The notes: generated by a model from the sequence alone, not told the origin. DNA of 45,999 nt from an uncultured Prevotella sp. (GCA_900318395.1 ONKL01000038.1:1-45999), one strand, 5' to 3'. Numbered from the stretch's first letter, positions 24,795-33,072 are shown. Program-made: numbers and translations.

Positions 24795-25979
24795 ATGTAT
24801 TGTAGAAAATGTGGCAAAGAGCTACCTGCCGACTCTAATTTCTGCCCGAACTGTGGTGCAAGGCAGAAAGAAGCGACATCTGGGCTTAAGAATCAGATTG
24901 TGACCTTTTATTATAATCACAAAACGGTATCTCGTATTTATTTGGCTTGGTTAGTATTACATGTTTTCCTTCTTTTATTAGCCAATCCAAGGGAGCATAC
25001 ATACAGAACGTATAGAGTCATAAGAAGAAGTGCAACTGATGTTAAAGCTGCTTTTTACCCCTTCAATAATTATGGAGTTGATTCGTATGACGTATCTGAG
25101 TTTTTCTTCTACACAATAGTATCTCCAATTATATTGTATAGTTTGTATAAACTTTTGTCGTATGGTTTTGCTGGTCTTCGCAAGCTATTTACCTTTATCT
25201 TCATTAGAAGAAAAGGTGAACCTAAATCAAGCCAAGAAACAACTTATGGTACTACAAAAGAGAAGATGGAAGATACGTCTAATCCGTCCATTGTAGTAGT
25301 TGAAAGCAGTCTCCAATCAGGATCCCCCGATTCAGAACTTTCAGAAGAAGTGACCCTGAAAGAGGCCATGCCATTAACCTCTGAAAATTCAGAAACAGGA
25401 ACTATAGTAGAAGACAGTAACCAAATAGAAATGATGCCATTACTCCGGAGATTCTTCGGCAGTATAATTGATAAAGTTTTCCTGTTGGTGTTCTTCTTCC
25501 TTACTTGTGAAAGTAATCCATTTCTTCAATCAGGCGATATAGGAGGCTACATTGGAATAATCGATAAATCTCCACTCAATTATAGAATATATGAACAACT
25601 TAGCATAACTAATTTGGGATTTGAAGCTTTGGACAAACGCGTAACATATTCTTTTATTCTACTTAATATCCTGTTCTATCTTCTTTTTGAAACTTTCAAG
25701 AAGGCCTCCCCAGGAAAGTACTTACTTGGTGGTATGTTGATAGACAATTTCTCTGATGCAATTGACTTCAGTAAAGCATTTTCAAGAGGATTATTGGGAG
25801 GATTTATGATGGTTGCATTCTATTTTTTGTTCCATCTGGCAATGGGACTAAACTTGGTCGTTGTCTTTTGCCTGTTTTTTCTCTGCATGGATTTACCTGT
25901 ATTATTTGTAAAGCGTTCGCTGCTTGACATCTGCACAAGGACGTATTATGTTAAACGCAAAACTAATACGAAATTTTGA
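24795..25979 (+). CDS. Zinc-ribbon protein with RDD-like membrane domain
   Basis: A 394-residue protein. An N-terminal zinc ribbon has C3-x2-C6 and C17-x2-C20 (CRKCGKE ... FCPNCGAR). A hydrophobic segment follows (about 49-64), with another near 105-125. A polar low-complexity linker rich in Ser/Glu runs from about 150 to 210. The C-terminal part (about 214-390) begins LLRRFFGSIIDKVFLLVFFF and has three to four membrane spans with ASPGKYLLGGMLID, which is the layout of RDD-family proteins. Zinc-ribbon/RDD fusions are common in Bacteroidota; function is unclear, with transport or envelope sensing suggested. The DNA is AT-rich like the neighbour upstream. It may share a transcript with that gene across a 175-nt gap. 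Confidence 0.75.
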   Translation: MYCRKCGKELPADSNFCPNCGARQKEATSGLKNQIVTFYYNHKTVSRIYLAWLVLHVFLLLLANPREHTYRTYRVIRRSATDVKAAFYPFNNYGVDSYDVSEFFFYTIVSPIILYSLYKLLSYGFAGLRKLFTFIFIRRKGEPKSSQETTYGTTKEKMEDTSNPSIVVVESSLQSGSPDSELSEEVTLKEAMPLTSENSETGTIVEDSNQIEMMPLLRRFFGSIIDKVFLLVFFFLTCESNPFLQSGDIGGYIGIIDKSPLNYRIYEQLSITNLGFEALDKRVTYSFILLNILFYLLFETFKKASPGKYLLGGMLIDNFSDAIDFSKAFSRGLLGGFMMVAFYFLFHLAMGLNLVVVFCLFFLCMDLPVLFVKRSLLDICTRTYYVKRKTNTKF

Positions 25980-26054
25980 AACGGCATCTCTCTTTCCGCA
26001 TTATTACCGTTTTCCTTATTTCTTAACGGACTACATATGATTCTATGGAAGAAC

Positions 26055-26085
26055 TTTCTTAACTAGAATAAAAGTCGTACCTTTG
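26055..26085 (+). promoter_or_regulatory. Promoter of the short ORF at 26094
   Basis: TTTC (26055-26058), 19 nt, TACCTTTG (26078-26085). Only 8 nt separate the box from the ATG, so the mRNA would be close to leaderless. Confidence 0.65.
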
Positions 26086-26093
26086 CAATCGAT

Positions 26094-26309
26094 ATGTACA
26101 CAATAAAAGAAATATGTAGCGGGGTATCTATGATGGTTCGGAGTGTGTTAGGCAGGAAGCGAGAGTATCGTATCCAGTTCAGCAAGGAGAAGAATGGCTG
26201 TTGGTATGTCGATTTCCCTCATTGGCCTTTCTCTCATGATAGCTTGGCTATGGTTTCTGGGGCAGACAAGATGCTGCTTTTCGTTCCAAAATCACGCAGA
26301 CATTTTTAA
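26094..26309 (+). CDS. Short protein, possibly a truncated remnant
   Basis: A 71-residue frame with its own good promoter. Its core YRIQFSKEKNGCWYVDFPHWPFSHDSLAMVSGADKML resembles small Bacteroidota proteins of roughly 120 residues (DUF6717-like, held loosely), with WYxDxP and a GAD motif. After ADKML the reading becomes unlike the family and stops. Other frames stay open further down: KITQTFLIANDFCKKLVEKV to about 26388, then KTINTHEVWTKRYGYQGTWARY to the TAA at 26478-26480. The intact length to that stop would be about 129 codons, so two indels could explain the present form. It may equally be a genuine short protein. Confidence 0.45.
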   Translation: MYTIKEICSGVSMMVRSVLGRKREYRIQFSKEKNGCWYVDFPHWPFSHDSLAMVSGADKMLLFVPKSRRHF

Positions 26310-26484
26310 TTGCCAACGATTTCTGCAAAAAACTTGTGGAAAAAGTGGCTTCTTTCCGAAATAATGCTTACCTTTGCCCACACAAATAAGATCAAGACTA
26401 TCAACACCCATGAGGTTTGGACTAAGCGATACGGTTATCAAGGAACTTGGGCCAGGTATTCTTTGAAGTTGCGTAAATAAGATA
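26310..26484 (+). other. Possible 3' remnant of the preceding ORF
   Basis: Open segments in two other frames continue from the 71-residue ORF up to a stop 4 nt before the pdxK-type start. No promoter with a correct spacing was seen here; TATTCTTTG at 26457-26465 is one base too long. Confidence 0.3.
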
Positions 26485-27297
26485 ATGAAACAAATTTTAC
26501 TCATAAACGACGTTGTGGGATATGGCAAGGTAGGCATGGGGGCCATGCTGCCTATCCTCTCTTATCTGGGCATTCCGACGTATAGTCTGCCTACAGCACT
26601 TGTGTCGAATACACTCAACTATGGAAAGTTCAATATCCAGGACACCACGGAATATATAAGAGGTACACTGCCCGTGTGGAAGGAACTGGGATTCAGTTTC
26701 GATGCCATCTGTACAGGACTGATGTTCAGTGACGAACAGGCCAAGCTTGTGGCCGGCTACTGCATGGAGCAGGGCAAGCAAGGCACGACAGTCTTCGTCG
26801 ACCCCATCTTAGGCGATGGTGGTCAGCTGTATAACGGTGTCACCCAGAAACAGGTGGCGCTGATGCGCGAGATGGTCAGTGTGGCACATCTCACCTTCCC
26901 GAATTATACAGAGGCCTGCTATCTGACTGATACACCTATCAAAATGGAAGGTATCACCTGGGAGGAGGCGGGCGACCTGCTCGACAAATTGCGCAAGATC
27001 GGTAGCAAATCGGCTCTTATCACGAGTTGTAAGATCGACGGACAGTGCTCCGTAGCAGGCTTCAACCATTTCGACGACAGCTATTTCCATCTCGAATATC
27101 ACGAGATTCCAGGTCTGTTTCATGGCACCGGCGATATCTTCTCAGCCGTTCTTATTGGTCATCTGCTCAACGGCGAGAGCCTGAAAGTAAGCACGCGCAC
27201 GGCCATGGACACCGTGTTCCGTATGATCGACCGCTACAGAGATACGAAGGACAAGAACCGCGGCATTCCCATTGAGAAATGCCTTGATCTGCTTTAA
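26485..27297 (+). CDS. pdxK: Pyridoxamine / pyridoxal kinase
   Basis: A 270-residue ribokinase-fold enzyme that phosphorylates B6 vitamers with ATP in PLP salvage. The N-terminus ILLINDVVGYGKVGMGAMLPIL is the PdxK/PdxY substrate-site signature. VDPILGDGGQLY and LTFPNYTEACYLTD are typical of the central fold. FHGTGDIFSAVLIGHLL carries the GTGD anion hole and the catalytic aspartate. The length fits the pyridoxamine kinase type found in Bacteroidota and Firmicutes. It is the first housekeeping gene after the AT-rich stretch. A hairpin follows at 27314. The choice between pyridoxal and pyridoxamine preference cannot be read from sequence. Confidence 0.9.
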   Translation: MKQILLINDVVGYGKVGMGAMLPILSYLGIPTYSLPTALVSNTLNYGKFNIQDTTEYIRGTLPVWKELGFSFDAICTGLMFSDEQAKLVAGYCMEQGKQGTTVFVDPILGDGGQLYNGVTQKQVALMREMVSVAHLTFPNYTEACYLTDTPIKMEGITWEEAGDLLDKLRKIGSKSALITSCKIDGQCSVAGFNHFDDSYFHLEYHEIPGLFHGTGDIFSAVLIGHLLNGESLKVSTRTAMDTVFRMIDRYRDTKDKNRGIPIEKCLDLL

Positions 27298-27313
27298 TTC
27301 ACCTATAGACATG

Positions 27314-27356
27314 AAAAAAGCCGGGACACCTGGTAAAGAAGTGGTCCGGCTTTCAT
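27314..27356. terminator. Hairpin after the pyridoxamine kinase gene
   Basis: AAAGCCGG (27317-27324) and CCGGCTTT (27346-27353), extended by flanking CATGAA/TTCATG and TATAGA/TCTATA pairings. The T run on the plus strand is short (TTT); the minus-strand read-out has six T. Confidence 0.6.
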
Positions 27357-27487
27357 GATCTATAAAAAATTAAATGCACAGATAGCGTTTCGCAACGCGA
27401 TTCTACTACTATAACTGAGAAATCGAAAAACCTTGCAAGAAAATCCGTTAAAAAATGTTATTTCGCTGCATTTTCCTAAATTCTTTG

Positions 27488-27495
27488 TAATTTTG
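27488..27495 (+). promoter_or_regulatory. -7 box of the pseudouridine synthase gene
   Basis: TAATTTTG followed by C, ending 6 nt before the ATG at 27502. This places the start of transcription almost at the start codon. No good -33 box. Confidence 0.65.
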
Positions 27496-27501
27496 CACCT
27501 A

Positions 27502-28818
27502 ATGAGACGGTTTCACCCCCTCCATACAACCCTTTCAAAACCCGAGCGGTTTACTTGGCCGTTCTGTTATGAACCCCACCCGCTCTGCCTGCTGGCTGCC
27601 GAAGAGGTAAAGAGGGAGATTGCCCGAATTGAACCCAGCGAGGGAAAGATGTTCGGCGTGTTGGTGGTGGATACCGACGAGGGACTGGGGTTCCTCGCAG
27701 CCTATTCCGGACTGCTCGAAGGGCGTAACGACTGGGAATACTTCGTACCGCCTGTTTACGACGCCCAGCAACCCGACGGGTACTTTAAGACGCGTGAGCG
27801 CGAAATCATGCAGGCCGAGGAGCATAAGCAGATGTCGCAGGAACTGCAGATATGGCTTTTCCAGCAATATCGCCTCCTTAACGCCAAAGGCGAAGTACAC
27901 GACCTTGTAGAGATCTGGAACGACTATCACAGTGCCCCTCGCATCCGTGAGAAGTTTCCCCTACCACCAGGCGGCACAGGCGACTGCTGCGCTCCCAAGC
28001 TGTTACAATATGCCTATCAGCAGGGATTCCAGCCCCTTTGCATGGCCGAATTCTGGTGGGGCGACAGCCCGAAGGGCATTATCCGCCATCACGGCCAGTA
28101 TTATCCTGCCTGTCGAGGCAAGTGTCTGCCAGTGCTGACGTGGATGCTGCAGGGACTGCAGGTCGATCCTGATCCTGACAAAGAGCCCCACACCCGTCAC
28201 GACGTTGAGATTGTCTACGAAGACGAGGCTTTGGCTGTTGTCAATAAGCCCTCTGACATGCTCAGTGCCCCCGGGCGTACCGAACACTACAGCGTAGCCA
28301 CCTGGGCACAGGAGCGCTGGCCAGGCAGTATGATAGTCCATCGCCTCGACATGATGACCTCCGGACTACTCGTCGTGGCAAAGACTGCAGAGGCCTATCA
28401 CCACTTGCAGGATCAGTTCACGGCCCGTACGGTCAAGAAGAAATACCTCGCCCTCGTAGAGGGAACGCCTCGGAGTGAGCACGGCGTCATCGACCTGCCC
28501 TTGAGCAGTGACCCCATGAACCGTCCGTTGCAGACGGTCGACACCGAGCACGGCAAAAGAGCCATCACCGAGTACCGTGTACTTCACAGCGGCCCGCATT
28601 CCCTCCTCGCCTTGTGGCCACACACAGGACGGACTCATCAGCTGAGGGTACACTGCGCTCATCCCGACGGCTTAGGCTGTCCGATTGTGGGCGATGAGCT
28701 CTATGGCAAGAAGGCCGATCGCCTCTATCTTCAGGCGCAGGCCATCAGTTTCATCAACCCCTCGACTGGTAAATGGCAGCATATTGAACTCACGGATATA
28801 TTAAATATTAAACATTAA
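27502..28818 (+). CDS. RluA-family pseudouridine synthase with N-terminal extension
   Basis: About 438 residues. The C-terminal 210 residues are the RluA catalytic domain: VVNKPSDMLSAPG, the catalytic motif HRLDMMTSGLLVVAKT near residue 279 (nucleophilic aspartate in HRLD), KKKYLALVEG, and LWPHTGRTHQLRVHCAHPDGLGCPIVGDELYG. The N-terminal half (about 1-210) is not an S4 domain. It has a cysteine-containing segment PPGGTGDCCAPKLLQYAYQQG and CRGKCLPVL, as seen in the longer RluA proteins of Bacteroidota. It isomerises uridine in rRNA or tRNA; the site is not predictable. A longer frame from 27433 includes the promoter box, so ATG 27502 (MRRFHPLH) is chosen. The Dabb gene follows after 12 nt. Confidence 0.88.
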   Translation: MRRFHPLHTTLSKPERFTWPFCYEPHPLCLLAAEEVKREIARIEPSEGKMFGVLVVDTDEGLGFLAAYSGLLEGRNDWEYFVPPVYDAQQPDGYFKTREREIMQAEEHKQMSQELQIWLFQQYRLLNAKGEVHDLVEIWNDYHSAPRIREKFPLPPGGTGDCCAPKLLQYAYQQGFQPLCMAEFWWGDSPKGIIRHHGQYYPACRGKCLPVLTWMLQGLQVDPDPDKEPHTRHDVEIVYEDEALAVVNKPSDMLSAPGRTEHYSVATWAQERWPGSMIVHRLDMMTSGLLVVAKTAEAYHHLQDQFTARTVKKKYLALVEGTPRSEHGVIDLPLSSDPMNRPLQTVDTEHGKRAITEYRVLHSGPHSLLALWPHTGRTHQLRVHCAHPDGLGCPIVGDELYGKKADRLYLQAQAISFINPSTGKWQHIELTDILNIKH

Positions 28819-28830
28819 ACATTAGAGATT

Positions 28831-29136
28831 ATGGTTAAGCACATTATTCTTTGGACACTGAATCCAGAACTTACAGAAGAGCAGAAAGCAACAGTAAAGG
28901 CCGGTATCAAGGCTGGTTTGGAAGGTTTGTTAGGCAAAGTGCCTGGACTCCTTGACGTCAAGGTACACATCGACGGCCGACTGGCTTCATCGAATGCAGA
29001 CGTCATGCTCGACAGCACCCTGGAGAGCGAGGAGGCTTTGAAGGGCTACGCCGTTCATCCTGAGCACGTTGCAGTAGCCAACGGTAAGGTTCGCCCCTAC
29101 ACCGTGCAGCGCAGCTGTCTTGACTTCGAGATTTAA
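28831..29136 (+). CDS. Dabb-family (stress-responsive A/B barrel) protein
   Basis: A 101-residue protein with the dimeric alpha/beta-barrel pattern. It starts MVKHIILWTL, continues with a helix rich in lysine and alanine (EEQKATVKAGIKAGLEGLLGKVPGLLDVKV), then ADVMLDSTLESEEALKGYAVHPEHVAVA, the usual YxxHPxH ending. Its role in bacteria is mostly unknown. It is 12 nt downstream of the pseudouridine synthase gene and probably cotranscribed. Confidence 0.9.
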   Translation: MVKHIILWTLNPELTEEQKATVKAGIKAGLEGLLGKVPGLLDVKVHIDGRLASSNADVMLDSTLESEEALKGYAVHPEHVAVANGKVRPYTVQRSCLDFEI

Positions 29137-29142
29137 AAATTG

Positions 29143-29173
29143 AAGCCCCGCCAAATGGCGAGGCTTTAATTTT
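29143..29173 (+). terminator. Terminator after the Dabb gene
   Basis: AAGCC-CGCC (29143-29152) pairs with GGCG-GGCTT (29157-29166) with one C/A mismatch, followed by TAATTTT. It also faces the convergent GGGtGRT gene. Confidence 0.75.
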
Positions 29174-29190
29174 GATATTAAAAGTAAATT

Positions 29191-30167
29191 TTACTTCTTG
29201 TTGATAGCGAGGTCGATAGCAACGGCTACAGAAACTGTTGCACCTACCATTGGGTTGTTACCCATACCGAGGAAGCCCATCATCTCAACGTGAGCAGGAA
29301 CAGAAGAAGAACCTGCGAACTGAGCGTCAGAGTGCATACGGCCCAGAGTATCAGTCATACCATAAGAAGCAGGACCTGCAGCCATGTTATCTGGGTGCAG
29401 TGTACGACCTGTACCACCACCACTGGCTACTGAGAAATAAGGCTTGCCAGCGAGCACGCGCTCCTTCTTATATGTACCAGCTACAGGGTGCTGGAAACGA
29501 GTCGGGTTGGTAGAGTTACCAGTGATAGAAACGTCTACATTCTCCTTCCACAGGATAGCTACACCCTCACGAACATCGTCAGCGCCATAGCACTTTACCT
29601 TCAGACGGTTGGGGTTGTTGCCGTAAGGAACTTCCTTAGTACGTATGTGAAACCGTTGATACGGCTGATGATCTGGGCAGCGTCCTTGCCAAGACCGTTC
29701 AGGATCACGCGAAGTGGCTTCTGACGTACCTTGTTGGCCATCTCGGCAATCTTGATGGCACCCTCGGCAGCAGCGAAGCTCTCGTGACCTGCCAGGAAAG
29801 CGAAGCACTCAGTCTCCTCGCGGAGCAAACGAGCGGCGAGGTTACCGTGACCGATACCTACCTTACGATCGTCGGCTACTGATCCGGGGATACAGAAGCT
29901 CTGCAGACCGATACCGATGGCCTCAGCAGCCTCGGCAGCTGTCTTCACGCCCTTCTTGATGGCGATAGCAGCACCACAAACGTATGCCCACTTGGCGTTC
30001 TCGAAGCAGATCAGCTGTGTGTCCTCACACATCTGATAGGGGTCGATACCAGCCTTTTCACAAATCTCATTGGCCTCTTCAATACTGTTGATGCCATTCT
30101 CCTTCAGAGCAGCAAGAACCTGGTTGATACGGCGCTCCTGACTCTCAAACTGTACTTTTCTAATCAT
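29191..30167 (-). pseudogene. GGGtGRT-family protein gene, frameshifted
   Basis: Read from 30167 the protein runs MIRKVQFESQERRINQVL ... IISRINGFTYV and then leaves frame. The continuation TKEVPYGNNPNRLKVKCYGADDVREG ... FSVASGGGTGRTLHPDN ... AVAIDLAINKK is in the next frame down to 29191. The named motif GGGTGRT is intact in the second part. The break is at about 29637-29646, where the minus strand reads TACGTACTAAGG. One more GTAC (4 bp) or one more base would restore a protein of about 325 residues, the normal family size. The partner gene upstream encodes an IscU-like protein, as usual for this family. Both halves are otherwise well conserved, so the lesion is recent, phase-variable or a sequencing/assembly error. 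The family's biochemical function is unknown. Confidence 0.85.
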
Positions 30168-30182
30168 AGTCGTATCCTCCTT

Positions 30183-30884
30183 TTATTCTTTACGTGGGTC
30201 AATAGCCTTAACTGCACCCTGCTCCTCGCTTGTGCGACCATAAGAGCCGGTGAACTTCTTCAGAGCCTCATTAGCATCCATGCCACCCTTGATGGCCTCC
30301 ATCATCTTGCCGAGGTGTACATACTCGTAACCGCAAACCTCATTGTTGGCATCGAGATACATCTTAGTGATGTAACCCTCGGTGAGCTCGAGATAACGGG
30401 TACCCTTGGCAACGGTACCATAGAGAGTACCAGTCTGTGAGCGAAGACCCTTACCCAGATCCTCAAGACCAGCACCGATAGCCAGACCACCCTCAGAGAA
30501 AGCACTCTGTGTACGGCCGTAGACAATCTGCAGGAAGAGCTCACGCATAGCGGTGTTGATAGCATCGCAAACGAGGTCGGTGTTCAGAGCCTCGAGGATG
30601 GTCTTACCAGGCAGAATCTCGCTGGCCATAGCAGCTGAGTGCGTCATACCTGTACATCCGATAGTCTCTACCAGAGCCTCCTGAATCACACCGTCCTTCA
30701 CGTTCAGGCTCAGCTTGCAGGCACCCTGCTGAGGTGCGCACCAACCGATACCGTGGGTGTAACCAGAGATTTCCTTGATTTCTTTCACTGCAACCCACTT
30801 GCCCTCCTCGGGGATTGGTGCAGGTCCATGGTAAGCGCCCTTACAAACGCTACACATGTTTTCCACTTCTTTTGAATAAATCAT
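30183..30884 (-). CDS. IscU/NifU-like Fe-S scaffold-type protein
   Basis: A 233-residue protein. The segment IQEALVETIGCTGMTHSAAMASEILPGKTILEALNTD matches the core of IscU/NifU-N proteins, where a cysteine and SxAxAS-like helix bind a nascent cluster. Further cysteines are at the N-terminus (MCSVCKGAYHG) and in GIGWCAPQQGACKLSL. The family is annotated as iron-sulfur assembly scaffold-like and is found with GGGtGRT proteins. The GGGtGRT gene starts 15 nt downstream, so they form an operon. Two starts are possible, M1 (MIYSKEVENM) or M10 (MCSVCKG); the promoter at 30938-30968 allows both and the longer is reported. Whether it builds Fe-S clusters is unproved. Confidence 0.8.
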   Translation of the reverse strand: MIYSKEVENMCSVCKGAYHGPAPIPEEGKWVAVKEIKEISGYTHGIGWCAPQQGACKLSLNVKDGVIQEALVETIGCTGMTHSAAMASEILPGKTILEALNTDLVCDAINTAMRELFLQIVYGRTQSAFSEGGLAIGAGLEDLGKGLRSQTGTLYGTVAKGTRYLELTEGYITKMYLDANNEVCGYEYVHLGKMMEAIKGGMDANEALKKFTGSYGRTSEEQGAVKAIDPRKE

Positions 30885-30937
30885 TGATAATAAAACATTT
30901 AAATGTTAAACAACTATATTAGTCCTTTTATAGCCTA

Positions 30938-30968
30938 CAAAATTAGTCGTTTTCCACGAATATTCCAA
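30938..30968 (-). promoter_or_regulatory. Promoter of the IscU-like / GGGtGRT operon
   Basis: Minus strand TTG (30968-30966), 20 nt, TAATTTTG (30945-30938). Leader of about 50 nt. Confidence 0.7.
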
Positions 30969-31020
30969 GCCTTTGCCTCCGCATTTAGAAATAATTAACA
31001 TCATATCTATTATCCCCATC

Positions 31021-32184
31021 CTACAAATGGAGGCCAAGACCCAGCATCAGGTTATTGGGGTAATGAAAATCGTATAGACTGTAGCCGATATGGAGGTAAG
31101 CCTGACGCATGACGGCTATCTTCAGTGCCAGTATCTCATAGAAGCCCTTCAGGTCGCCAGAACCTGTATTGACAAGGTTATGACCCACGCCGAAGTTAAT
31201 GGTGAAATAGGGCATGACAAACTCTACGCGGCCTGAAAGTCCGAGTCCCACCTTGCGATACCAAGCTGGTTGGTGGACATCATGCTCAGAGTCATGCCAT
31301 TTCTCTTCTTGCAGGGCAATGTCGTCGATCTCGATGTTGGCACTGCCATCATAGGAGGCATCGAACGAAGCGCCCACGTTGAGCCAATGATTCAGATGAT
31401 AGAGAGGATTAAAGTGGAAGCCGGCAACGCCATAAGTGCCAGGTATGGGATAGGAGCCGTTGGCTGTCTCCACGCCCTTGCGCTTCCAGGCGCCCCAGAG
31501 CGTGAGATCCCACAACCAGTAGCGTTCGGACGGCGGTACGACAGACTCTTCCTGACGGGACTGCTGACGGTTGAAGTACCAAGCGACGCTGGCGCGGGCT
31601 CCCACCACGTTGAGACCTGCATTGGGAATGGAGGTATTACCGTTGCTGTAATGGGTGAAGGTGGCACCAAGATTGAGGTCGCACTGTCGCGAGAGCATCC
31701 AACGGAGGTAGATGTCGGCATCGAGATAAGCAGTCAGCTTAGAGCCGATGACGCGGTTCTCGGGATGATTCTTCTCATCGTAGGACTTCCAGCCGTAGGT
31801 CAGACCCAGGTTCCACTCATAGTTGAGCGACAGCCTGCTGGAAAGGTTCTTAATAGTGGCACCCTGGAAGAGATAGGCTGAGACTGGATTGCCCAACTGG
31901 GGATTAAAATGGTGATAGGAGAGACCGACACCCTGATATACACCTTTATATATAATAGCCTCCCGAGAACCCTCAGGAGGCATAAAAGCATACTTCAGGT
32001 GCGCCACAAACGAACGATTCATCATACGAACCTCAGTATTGTTTCCTTTCAGGAATGCGTTCGTATGAAGGATGATGCCTGGCACGACCTCAGCTTCGAG
32101 GCGATGCACACGGGCACTATCGTCAGAGGCAGCTGTGGCAGCAACGGCCCAGGCCATCGCTGCCACAACCATATTACTTCTCAC
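31021..32184 (-). CDS. PagL-like lipid A deacylase / acyloxyacyl hydrolase-type outer-membrane protein
   Basis: A 387-residue protein with a signal-like start (MRSNMVVAAMAWAVAATAAS). The rest is amphipathic beta strand, as in an outer-membrane barrel, ending with a terminal LGLHL. The motif ATFTHYSNGNTSIPNAGLNVVG near residue 178 matches the His-x-Ser-Asn active site of PagL-type lipid A 3-O-deacylases. PagL itself is about 150-190 residues; this is roughly twice that length, as in the longer Bacteroidota members. It would trim an ester-linked acyl chain from lipid A in the outer membrane. The first 11 nt overlap the end of the upstream OmpA-like gene, so translation is coupled. Confidence 0.75.
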   Translation of the reverse strand: MRSNMVVAAMAWAVAATAASDDSARVHRLEAEVVPGIILHTNAFLKGNNTEVRMMNRSFVAHLKYAFMPPEGSREAIIYKGVYQGVGLSYHHFNPQLGNPVSAYLFQGATIKNLSSRLSLNYEWNLGLTYGWKSYDEKNHPENRVIGSKLTAYLDADIYLRWMLSRQCDLNLGATFTHYSNGNTSIPNAGLNVVGARASVAWYFNRQQSRQEESVVPPSERYWLWDLTLWGAWKRKGVETANGSYPIPGTYGVAGFHFNPLYHLNHWLNVGASFDASYDGSANIEIDDIALQEEKWHDSEHDVHQPAWYRKVGLGLSGRVEFVMPYFTINFGVGHNLVNTGSGDLKGFYEILALKIAVMRQAYLHIGYSLYDFHYPNNLMLGLGLHL

Positions 32185-33037
32185 CGTCGGGAGCCTGCCC
32201 GATCAAATCCATGAATTCATCGAGCTTAGGAGTGATGATAATCTGCGTGCGGCGGTTGCGCTGCTTGCCGAGCTCCGTATCGTTGGTGGCAATGGGGTTA
32301 TACTCGCCACGACCGCCAGCCGTCAGTCGCTTGGGGTCTACACCATAGTCGTTCTGCAGGGCCTGAACCACTGAAGAGGCACGGAGGGTAGAGAGGTCCC
32401 AGTTGTTACGGATGTTGGTCTTCTTGATGGGCACATTATCCGTGTTACCCTCAACCAGTACGTCGTAATCCTTGTAGTCCTTGATGATCTTGGCAATCTT
32501 CGACAGCGTCTGGGCTGCACGGCTGTTAATCTCATAAGAGCCGCTCTTATAAAGCATATTGTCAGCCAGCGAGATGTATACAACACCCTTGAGCACCTGA
32601 ACGTCAACCTCTTTCAGTTCGTCCTGCGAGAGCGAGCGTGTCAGATTGTTCGTCAGTACCATGTTCAGCGAGTCGCTCTTCGACTTTACCTCTACCAGAT
32701 GGCGGATGTACTGATTCGACTCATTGATCTGATCGACGAGCTTCTCGATAGAGATATTGTTCTGCGAAGCATTCGTCAGACTCTTATCGAGCGACTCCTG
32801 CAGCTTGGCGTACTTATCCTCAGCGTTCTTAAGAGCCTGCTGAAGGCCACGCTGCTGCTCTTCCAAAGCTGTGATGCGGGCGTTCTTCCCTGCCAGATCC
32901 TCACGGGCATCCTGCAGTTTCTCCGTTAGCGACTTATTCTCCGTCTGGCAGTTGGCCAGGTCCTTCTTACTGGCACAGCTGGTCATAATCAGACCAAAGG
33001 CTATTGCCATCAAAAATACACTCTTTTTCATACTCAT
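32174..33037 (-). CDS. OmpA-like peptidoglycan-associated lipoprotein with coiled-coil
   Basis: A 287-residue protein with a lipobox (IMTSC, cysteine 21). A long coiled coil occupies about 25-115 (KSLTEKLQDAREDLAGKNARITALEEQQRGLQQAL). The C-terminal OmpA domain has YKSGSYEINSRAAQTLSKIAKIIKDY, VLVEGNTDNVPIK, NWDLSTLRASSVVQAL and RLTAGGRGEYNPIATNDTELGKQRNRRTQIII. The TDN and NRR motifs bind meso-diaminopimelate in peptidoglycan. It links the outer membrane to the wall. It is first in an operon with the PagL-like gene, overlapping it by 11 nt, which puts two outer-membrane maintenance functions together. Confidence 0.9.
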   Translation of the reverse strand: MSMKKSVFLMAIAFGLIMTSCASKKDLANCQTENKSLTEKLQDAREDLAGKNARITALEEQQRGLQQALKNAEDKYAKLQESLDKSLTNASQNNISIEKLVDQINESNQYIRHLVEVKSKSDSLNMVLTNNLTRSLSQDELKEVDVQVLKGVVYISLADNMLYKSGSYEINSRAAQTLSKIAKIIKDYKDYDVLVEGNTDNVPIKKTNIRNNWDLSTLRASSVVQALQNDYGVDPKRLTAGGRGEYNPIATNDTELGKQRNRRTQIIITPKLDEFMDLIGQAPDGEK

Positions 33038-33064
33038 TTTTGTTCTAAAATCACTTTAACGATG

Positions 33065-33072
33065 CAAATTTA
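33065..33072 (-). promoter_or_regulatory. -7 box of the OmpA-like operon
   Basis: Minus strand TAAATTTG followed by C, about 28 nt before the ATG. The -33 region has a weak TTGG. Confidence 0.6.

Noticed and set aside
29637-29646. Programmed ribosomal frameshift in the GGGtGRT gene
   Set aside because: There is no slippery heptamer (XXXYYYZ) at the shift point, and the simple missing tetranucleotide explains it better.
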